DNA of 64,000 nucleotides, from positions 2,073,501-2,137,500 of the forward strand of contig CM032117.1 of the NCBI GenBank assembly GCA_018894105.1, written 5' to 3'. The notes below the pieces were generated by a model. That model worked only from the letters and a program-made list of their open reading frames with translations, did no database searches and was not told the origin of the DNA. A program made the position numbers and the translations under genes. This stretch comes from Jacaranda mimosifolia (Eukaryota > Streptophyta > Magnoliopsida > Lamiales > Bignoniaceae). Shown here one piece after another: positions 23,194 to 34,665 of the stretch (the stretch's first letter is position 1; each line of letters starts with the position of its first letter).

Positions 23194-25480
23194 CTATGAT
23201 GCTAATATGGAATCTACCGACGCAAATCGTGAAGATAATATTCAAACTTTTGAGGTTAATACTGTTGCAGGAGGTCGGCCTGATAAGAATCTTTTAGGTT
23301 AGAAAAATATTTTAGTTTTGTGGAACTGAACAAGTCTACCATGGATGCCCATCAATTCTTTTCTATCGTCATTAAACTAACTATATTATGCCTGTTGAAT
23401 TTCGATTTCGAAAATATTTTCATGTCTAGATAAAGCGAGAAATATATCAATATATAGAGCCACAAATTTTTAACCATTTCTTTAGAATGTAATTTAAGGA
23501 TCGGATGATACATTGCTACCAACTTTACCACATTTTAACCCTTTGTTCCATTTTTTTGCACAAATGTGTTGGACATATACAAGAATCAACATCAAGATGA
23601 AGGTTTGTACAAAAATATGCTACAAGAGCTTGGCTATAAAATGGCCTTCATATAAGACGGTTACCTTAGGTTCAAAACATAGTCCTATATTTATGTTTTA
23701 CGTGCAAATAAAAAGTGAAACTTTTGGAGGAGTTGAAGCAAAAAAAAAAAAGAAGCAAGCACAGAATAATGCTACCAAAGTTGCTCACTACGCTATTAAA
23801 GAGAGTAAGAAACTAATAATTCTTTGGGTATTCATCTTTAAGGCTCTTGAATCAGTTATATTGTTTACTTCTTATATGTGATGTTTCACGTAGAGAAGAT
23901 TTAATAGACATGTTAGAAGACCAAAAAATTGAAAATCACATAGTTTATTTTTGTTCTTAAAATCAATTAAATTACTATTTTAGAATCACCTTGACTTGAA
24001 ATTCTCTGACTGTCAGATTAAGATTTAGATGGTTGGTACTATACTTGAAAACGTGGAGGAAGCCAAAATGCTAATATTTTATTTTAAGTAGAAAATTTCT
24101 AAAAGTAAAATCAACTTTGTGAATGGGAGTTAGATTACTCTATGTTCTCCACTTTTTATGCTGGTCCTAAGCATTTCCTCTTCTTATGTGTAATCCATGG
24201 TTAAGTTTCTTCGTATCCTAAAAATATCAATTGTATTGAGCTGTTATATGCTTTGGTTTTATTTCCAAATTACAATGAATTATAATTTATTTGTTTCTCA
24301 TGAAAATTGATTTGACATTCTAGAAGCTAAGGCACATGCAAAAAAGGCCAAGACCTTACCTAAAAATATGGATATGAATGCTCATCTAAGAGGTCTATCA
24401 CGAGGTAATTCTCCATTTGATGATTCAAGTTTGCTTTCTTGCCAAGTGGTGAATTCAAATTGTGTTGATCCTACTACAGAGCAACCAGTTAACACCAATC
24501 CTTGCTTTATTGGAGGATTGGTTTTTCAATGTAAATCAAGTACGTCAACACCTGAATGTTCGTCTGGCGATGCCACGTACTAATGGCAAGTGGGTTGCTT
24601 ATGAAGTTAAGCTATAGCTCATGCCGAAAGCTAGGGAAGTAGGTCGAATCACATTTGAGATGTAGTTTGATTTTGTTCTCACTACACTCACCAGAACAAC
24701 GCCCAAAACAACCATCCCCCAACTGCCCCACATGACACCCACACCAACCCAGTCGGCCCAACCCCACCCTACCCCAATCCCAATCCCATTTTTATGTTTT
24801 TTTTGTTTATATATATTATATAGAAAAAATTTGAATCTAAAATTACAATTTAATATCTATAACAATAATATTTTGATGAAAGATGAAAATATGATAGAAA
24901 TTGAAACTACTACAACATATCTTAAAAATCATTCCTTCAAAAGCAGCAAATTTTGAAGGATTTAAATGACTAAAAATAAGTAAACCTACCTGTAGACCTT
25001 GGTAGACGGTGGAGTTGAGGAAATAATTGAGGCGGTTGGCGGTAGATGGTAGACAATAAAACAGACAAGATGGTAGTGAGAGTTGGAAAATGGAGGGGAA
25101 GTGACCGATGGGTAGACCATAGACGGCAGTGAGTGAGAGAGAGTTAGAGAGGGAGATGAAAGTGAGTAATTGAATAATAAAAAGTGAACCCTAGTCAAAA
25201 ACTCAAATAGGGTTCTTTTGTTTTTTCTTTTTTGTTTTGAATCTTTTCTTTCTCTTTTTTTCTTTTAGCTTTTAGTAATTGGATTTTTTTTCCCCTTAAA
25301 ATTTTGAATCGGATTCGCGGGTTACCCGATAAAATTATTGTGTTATCGAGTCACTCGAATCAACCCATAATTTTCTTATTGCTTATCGGGTAGACCCAAT
25401 ATCGATCAACCCAATAAACCCCAACCCAAATCCAATAATATCGTATCGGTTTGTGTCGTGTCGAAAATTGTCACCCGTAG
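23194..25480 (+). repeat. DRB/hAT array unit 7 (intron-bearing form, outer end of the array)
   Basis: It contains the dsRBD (about 23600-23810), the intron (with an internal deletion near 24242) and an open C-terminal block (24368-24583). The second half of the dsRBD is intact in one frame: PSYKTVTLGSKHSPIF, VQIKSETFGGVEAKK, KQAQNNATKVAHYAIKESKK. Here the A-run that shifts frame in other units reads CAAATAAAAAG, which may be the ancestral form. The hAT half (about 24667-25476) ends AATTGTCACCCGTAG. The sequence beyond is unrelated to the DRB fragment, so this is the outer edge of the complex. Confidence 0.8.
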
Positions 25481-26534
25481 CTGGGGTTGTTTTAAATTTA
25501 TTTATTTATTTAACTTAATAATTGCTATTATTATAATAAAAATTAGAAAAGTAAATACAAATTCGTTTTCATTTTCGTTTAGTCATTTAATCAAAAAAAA
25601 AAAAAGGGAAGATGAAAGCATACATATGAATTAGACTTTTGTTTTGGTGAGTAAAAAAGTTACTACTTCACACGGTTCTAAGTCCTCACAAAAGTAATTG
25701 TACAAGAACGACGATAAAAAAATTACTAATTATATGTATTAAGTGATTATAATGTTTATTTTATTTTTATTATTTAAATTATAATAATTTTTATCTTATC
25801 ATAATATAGTTTAATAGAGACAAAAATTAATGTTCCATATTATTACTATTGCCAATTACTAACACATGCATAGGATTGTCACTGAGTTGTCTCGTCGCTA
25901 TGCATGGGTCATTAACTATTAATAGCGACAATTTAAATATAAATTTTGTAGTATTAAGCTATGAAAATTGTTATCGTGACAATAATTTTTTAATACACTA
26001 ACTTTTTAATTTTTTTGGCAGTGCGAGTAGATAGTTTTTCTTATTATTATTATGTTTTAATTTTAACTGACATTCTATATTTAAAAGGTACTTAAACCAA
26101 GCACTTATAGTCATTTGGTTAGAAAATACAATAAGATTAAAGTAATTTTATAACTTAATTACCTTATCCCAATCTCACGTGCATTGTGAGGTCATCTAGG
26201 AATGCGACCAAAGCGCATGTTTATCATTATGATCATTCATCTCTAATTTGGTTCCGTGTGTGCCTTCAAATTAATACTTTATTTTGTGACTTATGTCTTT
26301 ACTCACTGATGATGAAATGGCCGGTTTGTGTAACATCAACGACATGGATGCCTTCTTCGGGGCTACCAGTAAAATCAAATAAGGGGCCGTTAAATTATTT
26401 TGTAACTAACTAATTGTAAGTTTATATATATATATGATCTAATATTATTAAAACACCCATTCTTTAATAATTAAATTCTGGGACAGAATTCACATCTCAC
26501 TATTTTGGAGTACCCAACTATTGATTCAATTCGT

Positions 26535-26660
26535 CGAGTGGTTTATGATCCAATGGGCTCCTTATATGTATAAAAATGTGTACTTTATACTTCAATTTAT
26601 TTGATTCAATTTTAATAATAAGATAATATTGTCTTATTTAAATAATAAATTCATTATTGT
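26535..26660 (+). mobile_element. Partial tRNA-derived SINE, copy 3
   Basis: CGAGTGGTTTATGATCCAA matches the box-A-like region of the copies at 784 and 1597. GTGTACTTTATACTTCAAT matches their tail. The middle GGGAGGTCT/box-B section is missing or replaced, so this copy is internally deleted. Confidence 0.4.
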
Positions 26661-26888
26661 AAGTTCTCAAAAAATCATTGGTTCAATTCACCTCTGCGTG
26701 GAATTCTATTTCAGTAATATAATGAGTTTGGATCAAGCAATGTGTGAAATCAATAATTCTAGTTGATACCCAATTAAATATATTGATCATAATTGAATTT
26801 AATTTGCAGGTATGCAATGTTAACTTTCATTATTCTATTGTACTTTTACTTTCAACTATATTCCATCTTTTATCCTTTCATAATTAGG

Positions 26889-27287
26889 AGGGTGTTTGGG
26901 TGAGCTCATAAGCTCCTCAAAATATTTTATAAGATGTTTAACACCTTATAAATTGATAAAAAGTGTTTGGTTTTTTTAAAAAAAAAAAAAAAAAAAAGAG
27001 CTTATAAGATCCTAAAAAAAGACGTTAGGAACTTATAAGTTCTTTTAAAAAAAGTAAGGAGACCTCAACTTATTTTTAAAATATTAACAAGCTACTTCAT
27101 TTTTAATCATTTTAATTACAAATTTGCTATTATTAACATCTTATAAGCTCCAATATCTTTTTTTATCCAAGCATTTCAATAACTTATTTTAAAAATAAGA
27201 TCTAACATCTTATAAATTTCAAAAATATCTTATAAGATATAGGAGCTTATAAGATGTTTAAAATAAGTTTAACCAAACACTCTCTAG
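26889..27287 (+). mobile_element. MITE, 'GTGTTTGGGTGAG' family, copy 3 (best preserved)
   Basis: The left end is GAGGGTGTTTGGGTGAGCTC. The right end complement is GAGAGTGTTTGGTTAAAC, giving a terminal inverted repeat of about 12 bases (GAGRGTGTTTGG). The flanks TTAG and TAGG suggest a short duplication of TAG. The interior alternates CTTATAAG and AGCTCC words and is palindrome-rich. A poly-A run near 26980 splits the element. Confidence 0.65.
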
Positions 27288-28577
27288 GGCGACAAAATCG
27301 ATTTTCGCTGAAAACCTCCAAAAATATGCCCTAAATTATATACTCCGATCAAATTTATAGATATATCTAATTTAAAAAATCGTAATTCTAATTAAAAAGA
27401 AAATCTAATCTACTCACGTCAAAACATACAAATACTAGTCCAGGCAACAATCAACATTTGTCCAACGTTTCAAAATTTTTTCGTGTGCTTGTGTGTAAGT
27501 CTAAAATCTTTTTTGATTTTAATTAATTCAGATGTGCTTCTATAAGCTTAACACGCTTTTATTTTTTTGTACAACTAATCTAGCATTTTCTTTTGTCTTT
27601 GCTATATGTCCATACTTTCGTGTGCCTATTAGTACTTAACACTGATAAAATATTAGTATTTATCATGCAACCTCCTTAACAATTTTTATATGATTTAATT
27701 AAGGTTGTCTAATATTGCGATTTTAAGTTTTTATATATTAATAGTACAATTAAAACGTCTAACTAGTTTCATTATTAGTTTCTTTCGTAATTTTTTCTAA
27801 GATTATTTTGTTATTGATATTAATTAATTATAAATTAGTATAGTGATATATTCATCCGTTGAGATAATGCGTTACTTTCAAAATGGAATAAATAGATACC
27901 AAATTGATATATGGTGCATTAAGAAGAACCACCAGAGTCCAGACAGGATAAACCTATCCTTCATTAACAAAATGCATTTTTAATTCATTTCTTGTCCCCC
28001 AAACAGGGTGCTAACATTGGACCACAAGAAACTTCCAAAAAAAAAAATGGAAATATTAGGTGAATAAAAAAGGAGGAGCTGAAGCAGTCCACTAATTTCT
28101 TTTTTGGTAATTAAAAAGCTAAATTTCATTAATGACCAACAAAAGCATTACAAGACAAAGTCAATTAACTTAATTGTTAATTTTTATCTGAAAAGAAAAC
28201 TTAATTGTTAAAAAATAACGTTGAACTTTGTATCAGTTCTCCATGCGCGTACTAATTCAAGTAAATTTAAATAGTTCAGCCCACCTGAACTGTTTTTGAG
28301 TTATACGTGCTTAATTTTAATTCTTATTTTAAATACTTAAAGTTCAAATTAGCAATTAATTTAAATTATGTGATCAACTGGAAACTGCTCAGATGGCCAC
28401 ACCTAGCGAAGGTGGACCAACTGAAATAATTAATGAACATTTCTTTAATTTAAATGGTTTTTTTTTTTATATTCTTTATTACTTTGTCACAGTCTCACGC
28501 TAATGATGAGCTGGGCTTCCATTATTTTGTGGTTTTTATAATTCTTTTATTAATTAACATTCTAATTTTTTATTTAA

Positions 28578-28866
28578 AGCGTGTTTGGGTGAGCTTATAA
28601 GCTTTTCAAAATATCTTATAAGATATTTAAAAACTTGTAAGTTGATAAAAAATAGCTGGTAATTTTTTTTTTCAAAAAAAAAAGCACTTACAAGATTTTA
28701 AAATAAGATATTATGAGCTTATAAGTTTTTTTGAAAAAAGTAAGGAAACCCCAATTTATTTTTAAGATCTTAATAAGCTCCTTCATTTTTAACCATTTTA
28801 ATTATAAAATTATCAATATTTACATTTTATAAGCTCCAAAATCTTATTTTATCCAAACACTTAAAC
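28578..28866 (+). mobile_element. MITE, 'GTGTTTGGGTGAG' family, copy 4 (right-truncated)
   Basis: It begins GCGTGTTTGGGTGAGCTTAT and follows the copy at 26889 closely through TTATCCAAACACTTAAACAA. The last 100 or so bases, including the right inverted repeat, are missing. Confidence 0.6.
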
Positions 28867-29360
28867 AATTTTTTTTTTTAATCAAATTTGAGTTATATCT
28901 TTAATTGATAATTATTAAACAGAATCGCAAGTAGTCAGTTCAAATCCTTAAATACATTGGGTGTTTCTAATTTTTATTTCAAATCATAAATAAATATCAA
29001 AGATTTTAATCTCATACATTTAATCCCTTTCGAAATCAATGCAAAAATGTCAAGCTCTGGAAATTGTCTGATATATTTTAATTTCTGAAGTTTGGAAGGA
29101 CATTCCGGCCACCTATCCTTGATTAATATAAAACACAGTATTACATATGCAATTATTCGATATATTATCTATATCAAGCTTTTGGCACGCTTGTTATTAT
29201 TTTCGACCAAAAGAAAATAAAAATCCTAACAACCGCCCATTTGACCATCTCTAATATTAATTTTTTTTTTTTTGGTCTTAAAAAAAAAAAAAACCCTCAA
29301 CCCTTTTATTTGCCCCTCCTGTTTCTCCATTAATGTTCTCTCCATCTCGGGCATCTTGCA

Positions 29361-29933
29361 ATGAATACCGATCCATCAGGCCTGGAAACCTCCGAGCAAA
29401 TGATTATATGGGGCGACGATTATTCCGCCCAAATTTTGGTCGGGCAGGCGAGGGCTTACAGGTGCACCTTCTGCAAACGGGGATTCTCAAACGCGCAAGC
29501 CTTGGGAGGACACATGAATATCCACAGGAAAGATAGAGCAAAGCTGAAAGAGTTTTCAGGCGAAAACTTGCTTTCTCTGGACATCACAAAGAGCACGGAT
29601 TGCGAAGATGATAGTCCTCCAGCTGATTCTAGTTCTGCAGCCGGCGAAAAATTGAGTCCGGGTGATCAAAATCAAACGAAAAAGCAGTGTTCTGATGATG
29701 ATGAAGATATTCATGACGAGGGAAATCATGATCATGATCATGACATCGTTCAACCTGTCGTCAAAGAAAATTTGATACGTCGACGTTTGGCGTTGTTCTC
29801 TGAGGCTCCGGATGGGCGCCGACCTTTTGACAAGCATGTGGACGGCGAAGAAGTGGAGTTGAGCTACGGTGAATTAGACCTTGAACTTCGACTGGGACCT
29901 GAGCCTCATGATCATGCAAAGTCAAAGCCATAG
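29361..29933 (+). CDS. TAC1-like single C2H2 zinc-finger protein (SUPERMAN family)
   Basis: This is a 190-residue intronless protein, probably a nuclear transcription factor. The ATG at 29361 opens [14 protein letters not shown]; an alternative frame from 29333 has no homology. The zinc finger covers about residues 33-60 ([20 protein letters not shown]), with Cys35, Cys38, His51 and His55. [20 protein letters not shown] is closer to the TAC1 (TELOMERASE ACTIVATOR1) finger than to ZFP10. The basic RKDRAKLK tail follows directly. The central part is acidic, with an Asp/Glu/His-rich run near residues 112-130. It ends with the EAR motif LDLELRLG (172-179), as in TAC1. In Arabidopsis TAC1 links auxin response to telomerase induction; whether this gene does so is inferred from similarity only. 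It is the second SUPERMAN-type gene in the window, about 24 kb from the first. Confidence 0.82.
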   Translation: MNTDPSGLETSEQMIIWGDDYSAQILVGQARAYRCTFCKRGFSNAQALGGHMNIHRKDRAKLKEFSGENLLSLDITKSTDCEDDSPPADSSSAAGEKLSPGDQNQTKKQCSDDDEDIHDEGNHDHDHDIVQPVVKENLIRRRLALFSEAPDGRRPFDKHVDGEEVELSYGELDLELRLGPEPHDHAKSKP

Positions 29934-30735
29934 GTACAAGTTAATTAATCCAGATGCTTGATCACAGAGCTTATTTCTAGTGATTTTCTTCTCAGCTTCC
30001 AGATTAATTCATCATGCGTTCAAGTACTGTAGTAATTTATCTACAGCTCTAGCTTCCAGTGCAACTTTCTGAGCGGAAGCACAAAGTTTATATATGGTTA
30101 GTTCTTTCTACTTTTACAGATACATAAAGATGTTTAATATGAGCTCGATCGACCCTTTGCTTCTCCCTCTTCGGCCTGTTTCGTCGATCTTTATTTCCCT
30201 AATAGGCAAAGTACATATATAGAATTAATTCAAATTATTAGCTGCATATTAATGTAAAGGTTCTAATTAAAAAGTTAATTTGAATCGTGTATAATATATA
30301 TTGAACATACTAATACACGCTTATCATGAGAAAATTCAAAAAGTAAAATTCTGCATTCTTTAGACGCCGAAAATCATGAATACGAAAGTTAGTAGAATTA
30401 GCATGGGACAATTTAATTGACTCAATGAGGGCATATATATAAAATTGGTCTTGATTTTGTGAGTAATATTTTGAATGAGTATTTATTTTGAATTCTATGT
30501 TTCAATTTGTATTTCATTATATATTTCACTTAGTGAATATATATATATATATCAAAAGTATGTAATTTATAATTAAATTAATTTATTTAAGAAAATATTT
30601 TATACACTTATCTTTTATGTATAGTATAATTTAAAAAAAAATTGAAATACCTAGTAATAGAGTATTTGAACTGAATCAATTTAGAAATTTATCAAAATAC
30701 GAATTAAAAGAAGTATGAATATATAATATACAGAC

Positions 30736-30789
<54 letters not shown>

Positions 30790-32092
30790 GAGGATTTTTT
30801 GCATTCATTTACAGTTGCTCTACTAATTGAAGCTAGGAACATCATACCAAAAGTAACTTCATTACTACAATCAAGTTCTTAACGAAATAGAAATTAATTC
30901 CCTGTACATTTTTTGGATTATTATCTTTTATAGTACACAAATAGCAAGAATGGCAATTCATGGAAATCTCTAAAAGCATCAAATCTATATCAAAATTATC
31001 ACTTCCACGCCATATTTCTCTCTCTCTCTCTATCTCTCTTGGTTTTTTCTGTTCTCCAAAAGATTGATTAGATTCAAAATTTATTGTGAAAACTATTATC
31101 ACTTATCTAGATTTATACATAATTTCTGTAGTATTTAACACATAAAATCAATATCATGGCAAAGTAAAATCTCTCGTTGTTTAATATATATATATATGAA
31201 CATCTCTTGAATTATCATTAATTCTTTTCATTGTAGTGCATAAAATCTGGTGAGCTAAGGAAGCAAGAGTATTTCACAAACATGAGTGTTATTTAATTAG
31301 TTGAAGAAAGTGTAAAAGTCGAGCATGGGAAGAGAAATATATATCTTGTGAAAAATTGAGCATAATAATGTGTTCCTTCACTATTTAAAAAGGTGATATG
31401 TGTGTGTGTGTGTGTGTCTGTGTGTGACTCCATTCATTGTACTAAACCTAAAAATAGTGCTTTATTTCTTGACAATTTTTCCTTTTAAAAGTATATTATC
31501 AACAGTCCTGGTTATAACGCCATAGAAGTTACTTTCAAATCATTATTTGTAATGAGTATCATAATATTTATAAAAATGTATGGTCGAGTGGAGCCAAACC
31601 TGTTGATAAAGTCCCCATTCAATTGTGTTTATTTAATGTGCAAATTTTGACAAAGTTCATGAAGTTTTGTGATAGGTCCAAGCCTAGGAATTTAGTTTAG
31701 CGTTCGTTTTTCTGTTCTGGCGGTGAGATAGTAAAAATTGATAATTGAATATGTAATCGTTTTTGTTTAAGATGAAATCTTTTTGGTTGTAGGATTATTT
31801 TTTTCTGCTGTATTTTTGGATATTTTGATATATAAATATTAGACTAATAAAATTAAATTAATCGACCATTCAGTTTGGTTACAGGATTAGTTTTTATTAT
31901 TTTATTTTTATATGCACATATACAAATTAAAAATTCATCAGGTCGATTCGAACAATATTATCAATGTGAAGACAATTTCACTAAATTAAGTGAATGTTAC
32001 TTAAATCAATATGAACACCATATCTAACATATATAGAACAATCAATTCCGCAGTTCATCTGTGCTCCTAATGAACATTATAGAGGATTTCAA

Positions 32093-32128
<36 letters not shown>

Positions 32129-32450
32129 CACAAAAAAGATCATTCATATCAATCAACAAATCTCTTTTGCACACCCAAAAAAATTAAAGGGAAAATCAAA
32201 GACAAAGGTCAACTAAGTTTAGACAAATTAATCAGCAGCAGAAGTCCATTGGATTTCCATATTTTCACATGCTCTTTCGGTACAAATTTGATTAAAATGC
32301 CTAGAAGAAAGGCAATCAATCAACTACCAAGAATAAATTTTCCTTAGTCCCATGACTTTTTTGACACCTGTTGGATTCCTTTGTCAACCCAAAGTCCTAT
32401 ATTTCGCTGGAGTTTCCACAACTCCTTCAAATTTCAACAAAAGTTAGGAG
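29934..32450. other. Intergenic region between the TAC1-like and GT31 genes
   Basis: No gene is supported; the minus-strand open frame at 30842-31102 crosses a TC repeat and is not convincing. It contains a long CA run followed by TA (about 30738-30789), a TC run near 31015-31035, a TG run (31398-31420) and a 28-base A-run (32099-32126). The first 200 bases are probably 3' UTR of the TAC1-like gene. Confidence 0.6.
30738..30789. repeat. (CA)n-(TA)n microsatellite
   Basis: About 18 CA units are followed directly by about 7 TA units. It lies in spacer DNA and is likely length-polymorphic. Confidence 0.95.
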
Positions 32451-34372
32451 ATGCCTCATTCACCAGAAACCTCCATTCAAGACCCTCTAAAACCCTGGAA
32501 ACATATCCTGTCTCCACCCTTCAGACTCACTTTTGTAAGCCCAAATTTTATGAAAGGCTTTTTAGCAATCTGCATTTTCCTTGTGTTTACCTTCTATTAC
32601 TTCTCAGCTTTGCCCGCCTCCAAATGGCTATTCAGTTGCCCCGGATGTGATCGAAGCCTCATCCGCGCTTCTTACTATGATTTCATCAATGCCGAAAGGG
32701 AAGAAGAAACAAACATATCTCACATTCTTTTCGGCATCGGCGGTTCAGCCAAGACGTGGGCCAGGCGCCGCCACTACTGTGAACTCTGGTGGAAACCCAA
32801 TGTGACCCGCGGCTTCGTCTGGCTCGACCAGGAGCCGGGGAAGGGAGGCGAGCAGTGGCCTGAAACTTCGCCACCGTATAAAGTCTCGGCCGACACGGCT
32901 CGGTTTAAGTACACCAGCCGGTACGGGTCCAGGTCAGCCGTGCGCATTGCGCGCATTGTGAAGGAGAGTTTTGAGCTCGGTTTGGAAAATGTGAGGTGGT
33001 TTGTTATGGGAGATGATGATACAGTTTTCTTCGCGGAGAATTTGGTGAATGTGCTGAATAAATATGACTGCAAGCAGATGTATTATATTGGAGGCAATTC
33101 AGAGAGTGTTGAGCAAGATGTGGTACATTCTTACACGATGGGTTACGGCGGCGGTGGCTTTGCTATTAGCTACCCCTTGGCAGCCGAGCTGGTGAGAATT
33201 TTGGATGGGTGCATTAATAGGTACGCTGAGTTTTACGGGTCTGATCAGAAGATTGGGGGCTGCATGAGTGAGATTGGTGTGCCGGTTACCAGAGAACTTG
33301 GTTTCCATCAGGTTGATTTAATTCCATCGAATGTATTTTTATTTATTTTTCTTTTTTCCTTCTGTTTGCTAGAATTAATGTTTCTATTAATTGATATCTT
33401 TGCTTTTTACAGCTGGATATACGAGGAAGCCCATACGGTCTACTTTCGGTACATCCATTGGTACCTCTCGTATCATTGCATCATCTAGACTACGTCCATC
33501 CTTTGTTTCCAGGCATGAACCGGGTTGCCGCTGTCAAGAAGCTAATGAATGCCTATAAATCCGACCCGGCTCGTGCATTACAGCAAAGTTTCTGCTATGA
33601 CCTGACCCGGAACTGGTCTATCTCAGTTTCATGGGGCTACAGCGTGCAATTGTACCCGGGTTTGGTGAGAGCAAAAGATTTGAACACCCCATTGCAGACA
33701 TTTTTAACCTGGAGGACTTGGAGTCAGGAGGCGTTCACGTTCAATACCCGTATCTTGAGATTGGATCCCTGTGAAAGACCCGTCAAATTTTATTTTGATG
33801 GTATTGAAGAATTTGGGAATGGGAATTATACGTTGACATGGTATAAGAGGTCTCATGCTGCGCAGTGGAGGCAATGCGACAGGAAAAATTATGCGGCGGC
33901 TTATCTGGTGAAGGGGTTTAATATTTCTGCGGGCTTTCTTGATCCTCAATTATTGAACAAGGTACTGAATCTTTCTTTCTTCTTTCTTCTTCCAGCAATA
34001 TTTACAAACCCATAAAGAAATTCTTATGCTTTTTCACCTTCTGAATTGCTTATATTAATACGTTTTACCTGATATCAATTACTGGGCTGGATTACTGTCC
34101 GATGATAAACACTGGCCTGATTTATTTCAATTCAACAAATAGTTAGGCTCAGACCATTGCTGACATCAAAATGTCACTTCATCAGCACTGAAACTAGTCA
34201 AAAATTAGGTATATATGAACAGATTACTGCGCAAATCGCTGTCCGATGATTTATTTCAGTTCATCATTTTCTCGAAAAACAGGCACCACGTAGACAGTGC
34301 TGTGAAATAACGAGCGGCTCAGATCAACAGGACGGCGTTGTAAAAGTCAGAATCAGAAGCTGCAATCGATAG
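32451..34372 (+). CDS. GT31/DUF604 glycosyltransferase-like protein (type II membrane)
   Basis: Three exons join in frame: 32451-33311 (donor CATCAG|GTTGAT), 33413-33961 (acceptor TTTTTACAG, donor AACAAG|GTACTG) and 34283-34372 (acceptor AAAAACAG). Both introns are phase 0. The product is 499 residues, normal for the plant DUF604 group of GT31. A short cytosolic tail is followed by one membrane anchor (about 34-54), as in Golgi type II enzymes. The DxD-type metal/sugar-nucleotide motif is MGDDDTVFF (Asp188-Asp190). Family landmarks follow: GGNSES, YGGGGFAISYPLA, DQKIGGCMSEIGV and, in exon 2, HHLDYVHPLFPGM. The small third exon encodes the diagnostic end APRRQCCEI, then VKVRIRSCNR and a stop. 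The family resembles beta-1,3-galactosyl/Fringe-type transferases; donor and acceptor cannot be read from the sequence. Exons 1 and 2 are notably GC-rich compared with the surroundings. Confidence 0.88.
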
Positions 34373-34665
34373 GAATCAGTAACACCTCCGTAGATCACGC
34401 TGTCAACTTAAAACAAAAATTCTATCACTTGGCATTTGACTTTTTCTGCCAACAGAGTGGCCTGTCGGTTCTACACATGTAAGGAAGCTGCAGTCAATTG
34501 GAACGAACACTATTACGTTTTGAACCCTATAGCTTTTCCTGTTCGGCCCAAATATTTATGGGCTTTCAGATCAAGACAGTTTAGTAAATAGTTGCTTTCT
34601 ACTCCGAATATTTGGGCCCCATAAATGGTCCAATGTTACTACAAGAGAATATATTATATTATTAA

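Larger units (their letters stand above)
25481..29360. other. Intergenic region between the array and the TAC1-like gene
   Basis: No gene is supported; the open frame at 26186-26413 has no recognisable motif. The stretch contains a partial SINE (26535-26660), two MITEs of the GTGTTTGGGTGAG family (26889-27287 and 28578-28866) and several poly-A/T tracts. The 100 bases before the next start codon include T- and A-runs (29260-29293) and CT-rich leader-like sequence. Confidence 0.6.

Noticed and set aside
14591..25198. Similar minus-strand open frames of 70-87 codons at about 14591, 18174, 22806 and 24986
   Set aside because: They recur only because the hAT 5' subterminal region is repeated. 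The translations are Pro/Ser/Leu-rich low complexity, break at different points in each copy, and have no motif.
8783..25484. Eight-base target duplication around the whole hAT/array complex
   Set aside because: The flanking octamers agree at only four positions, all G, and the left flank is a G-tract, so the match is not meaningful by itself.
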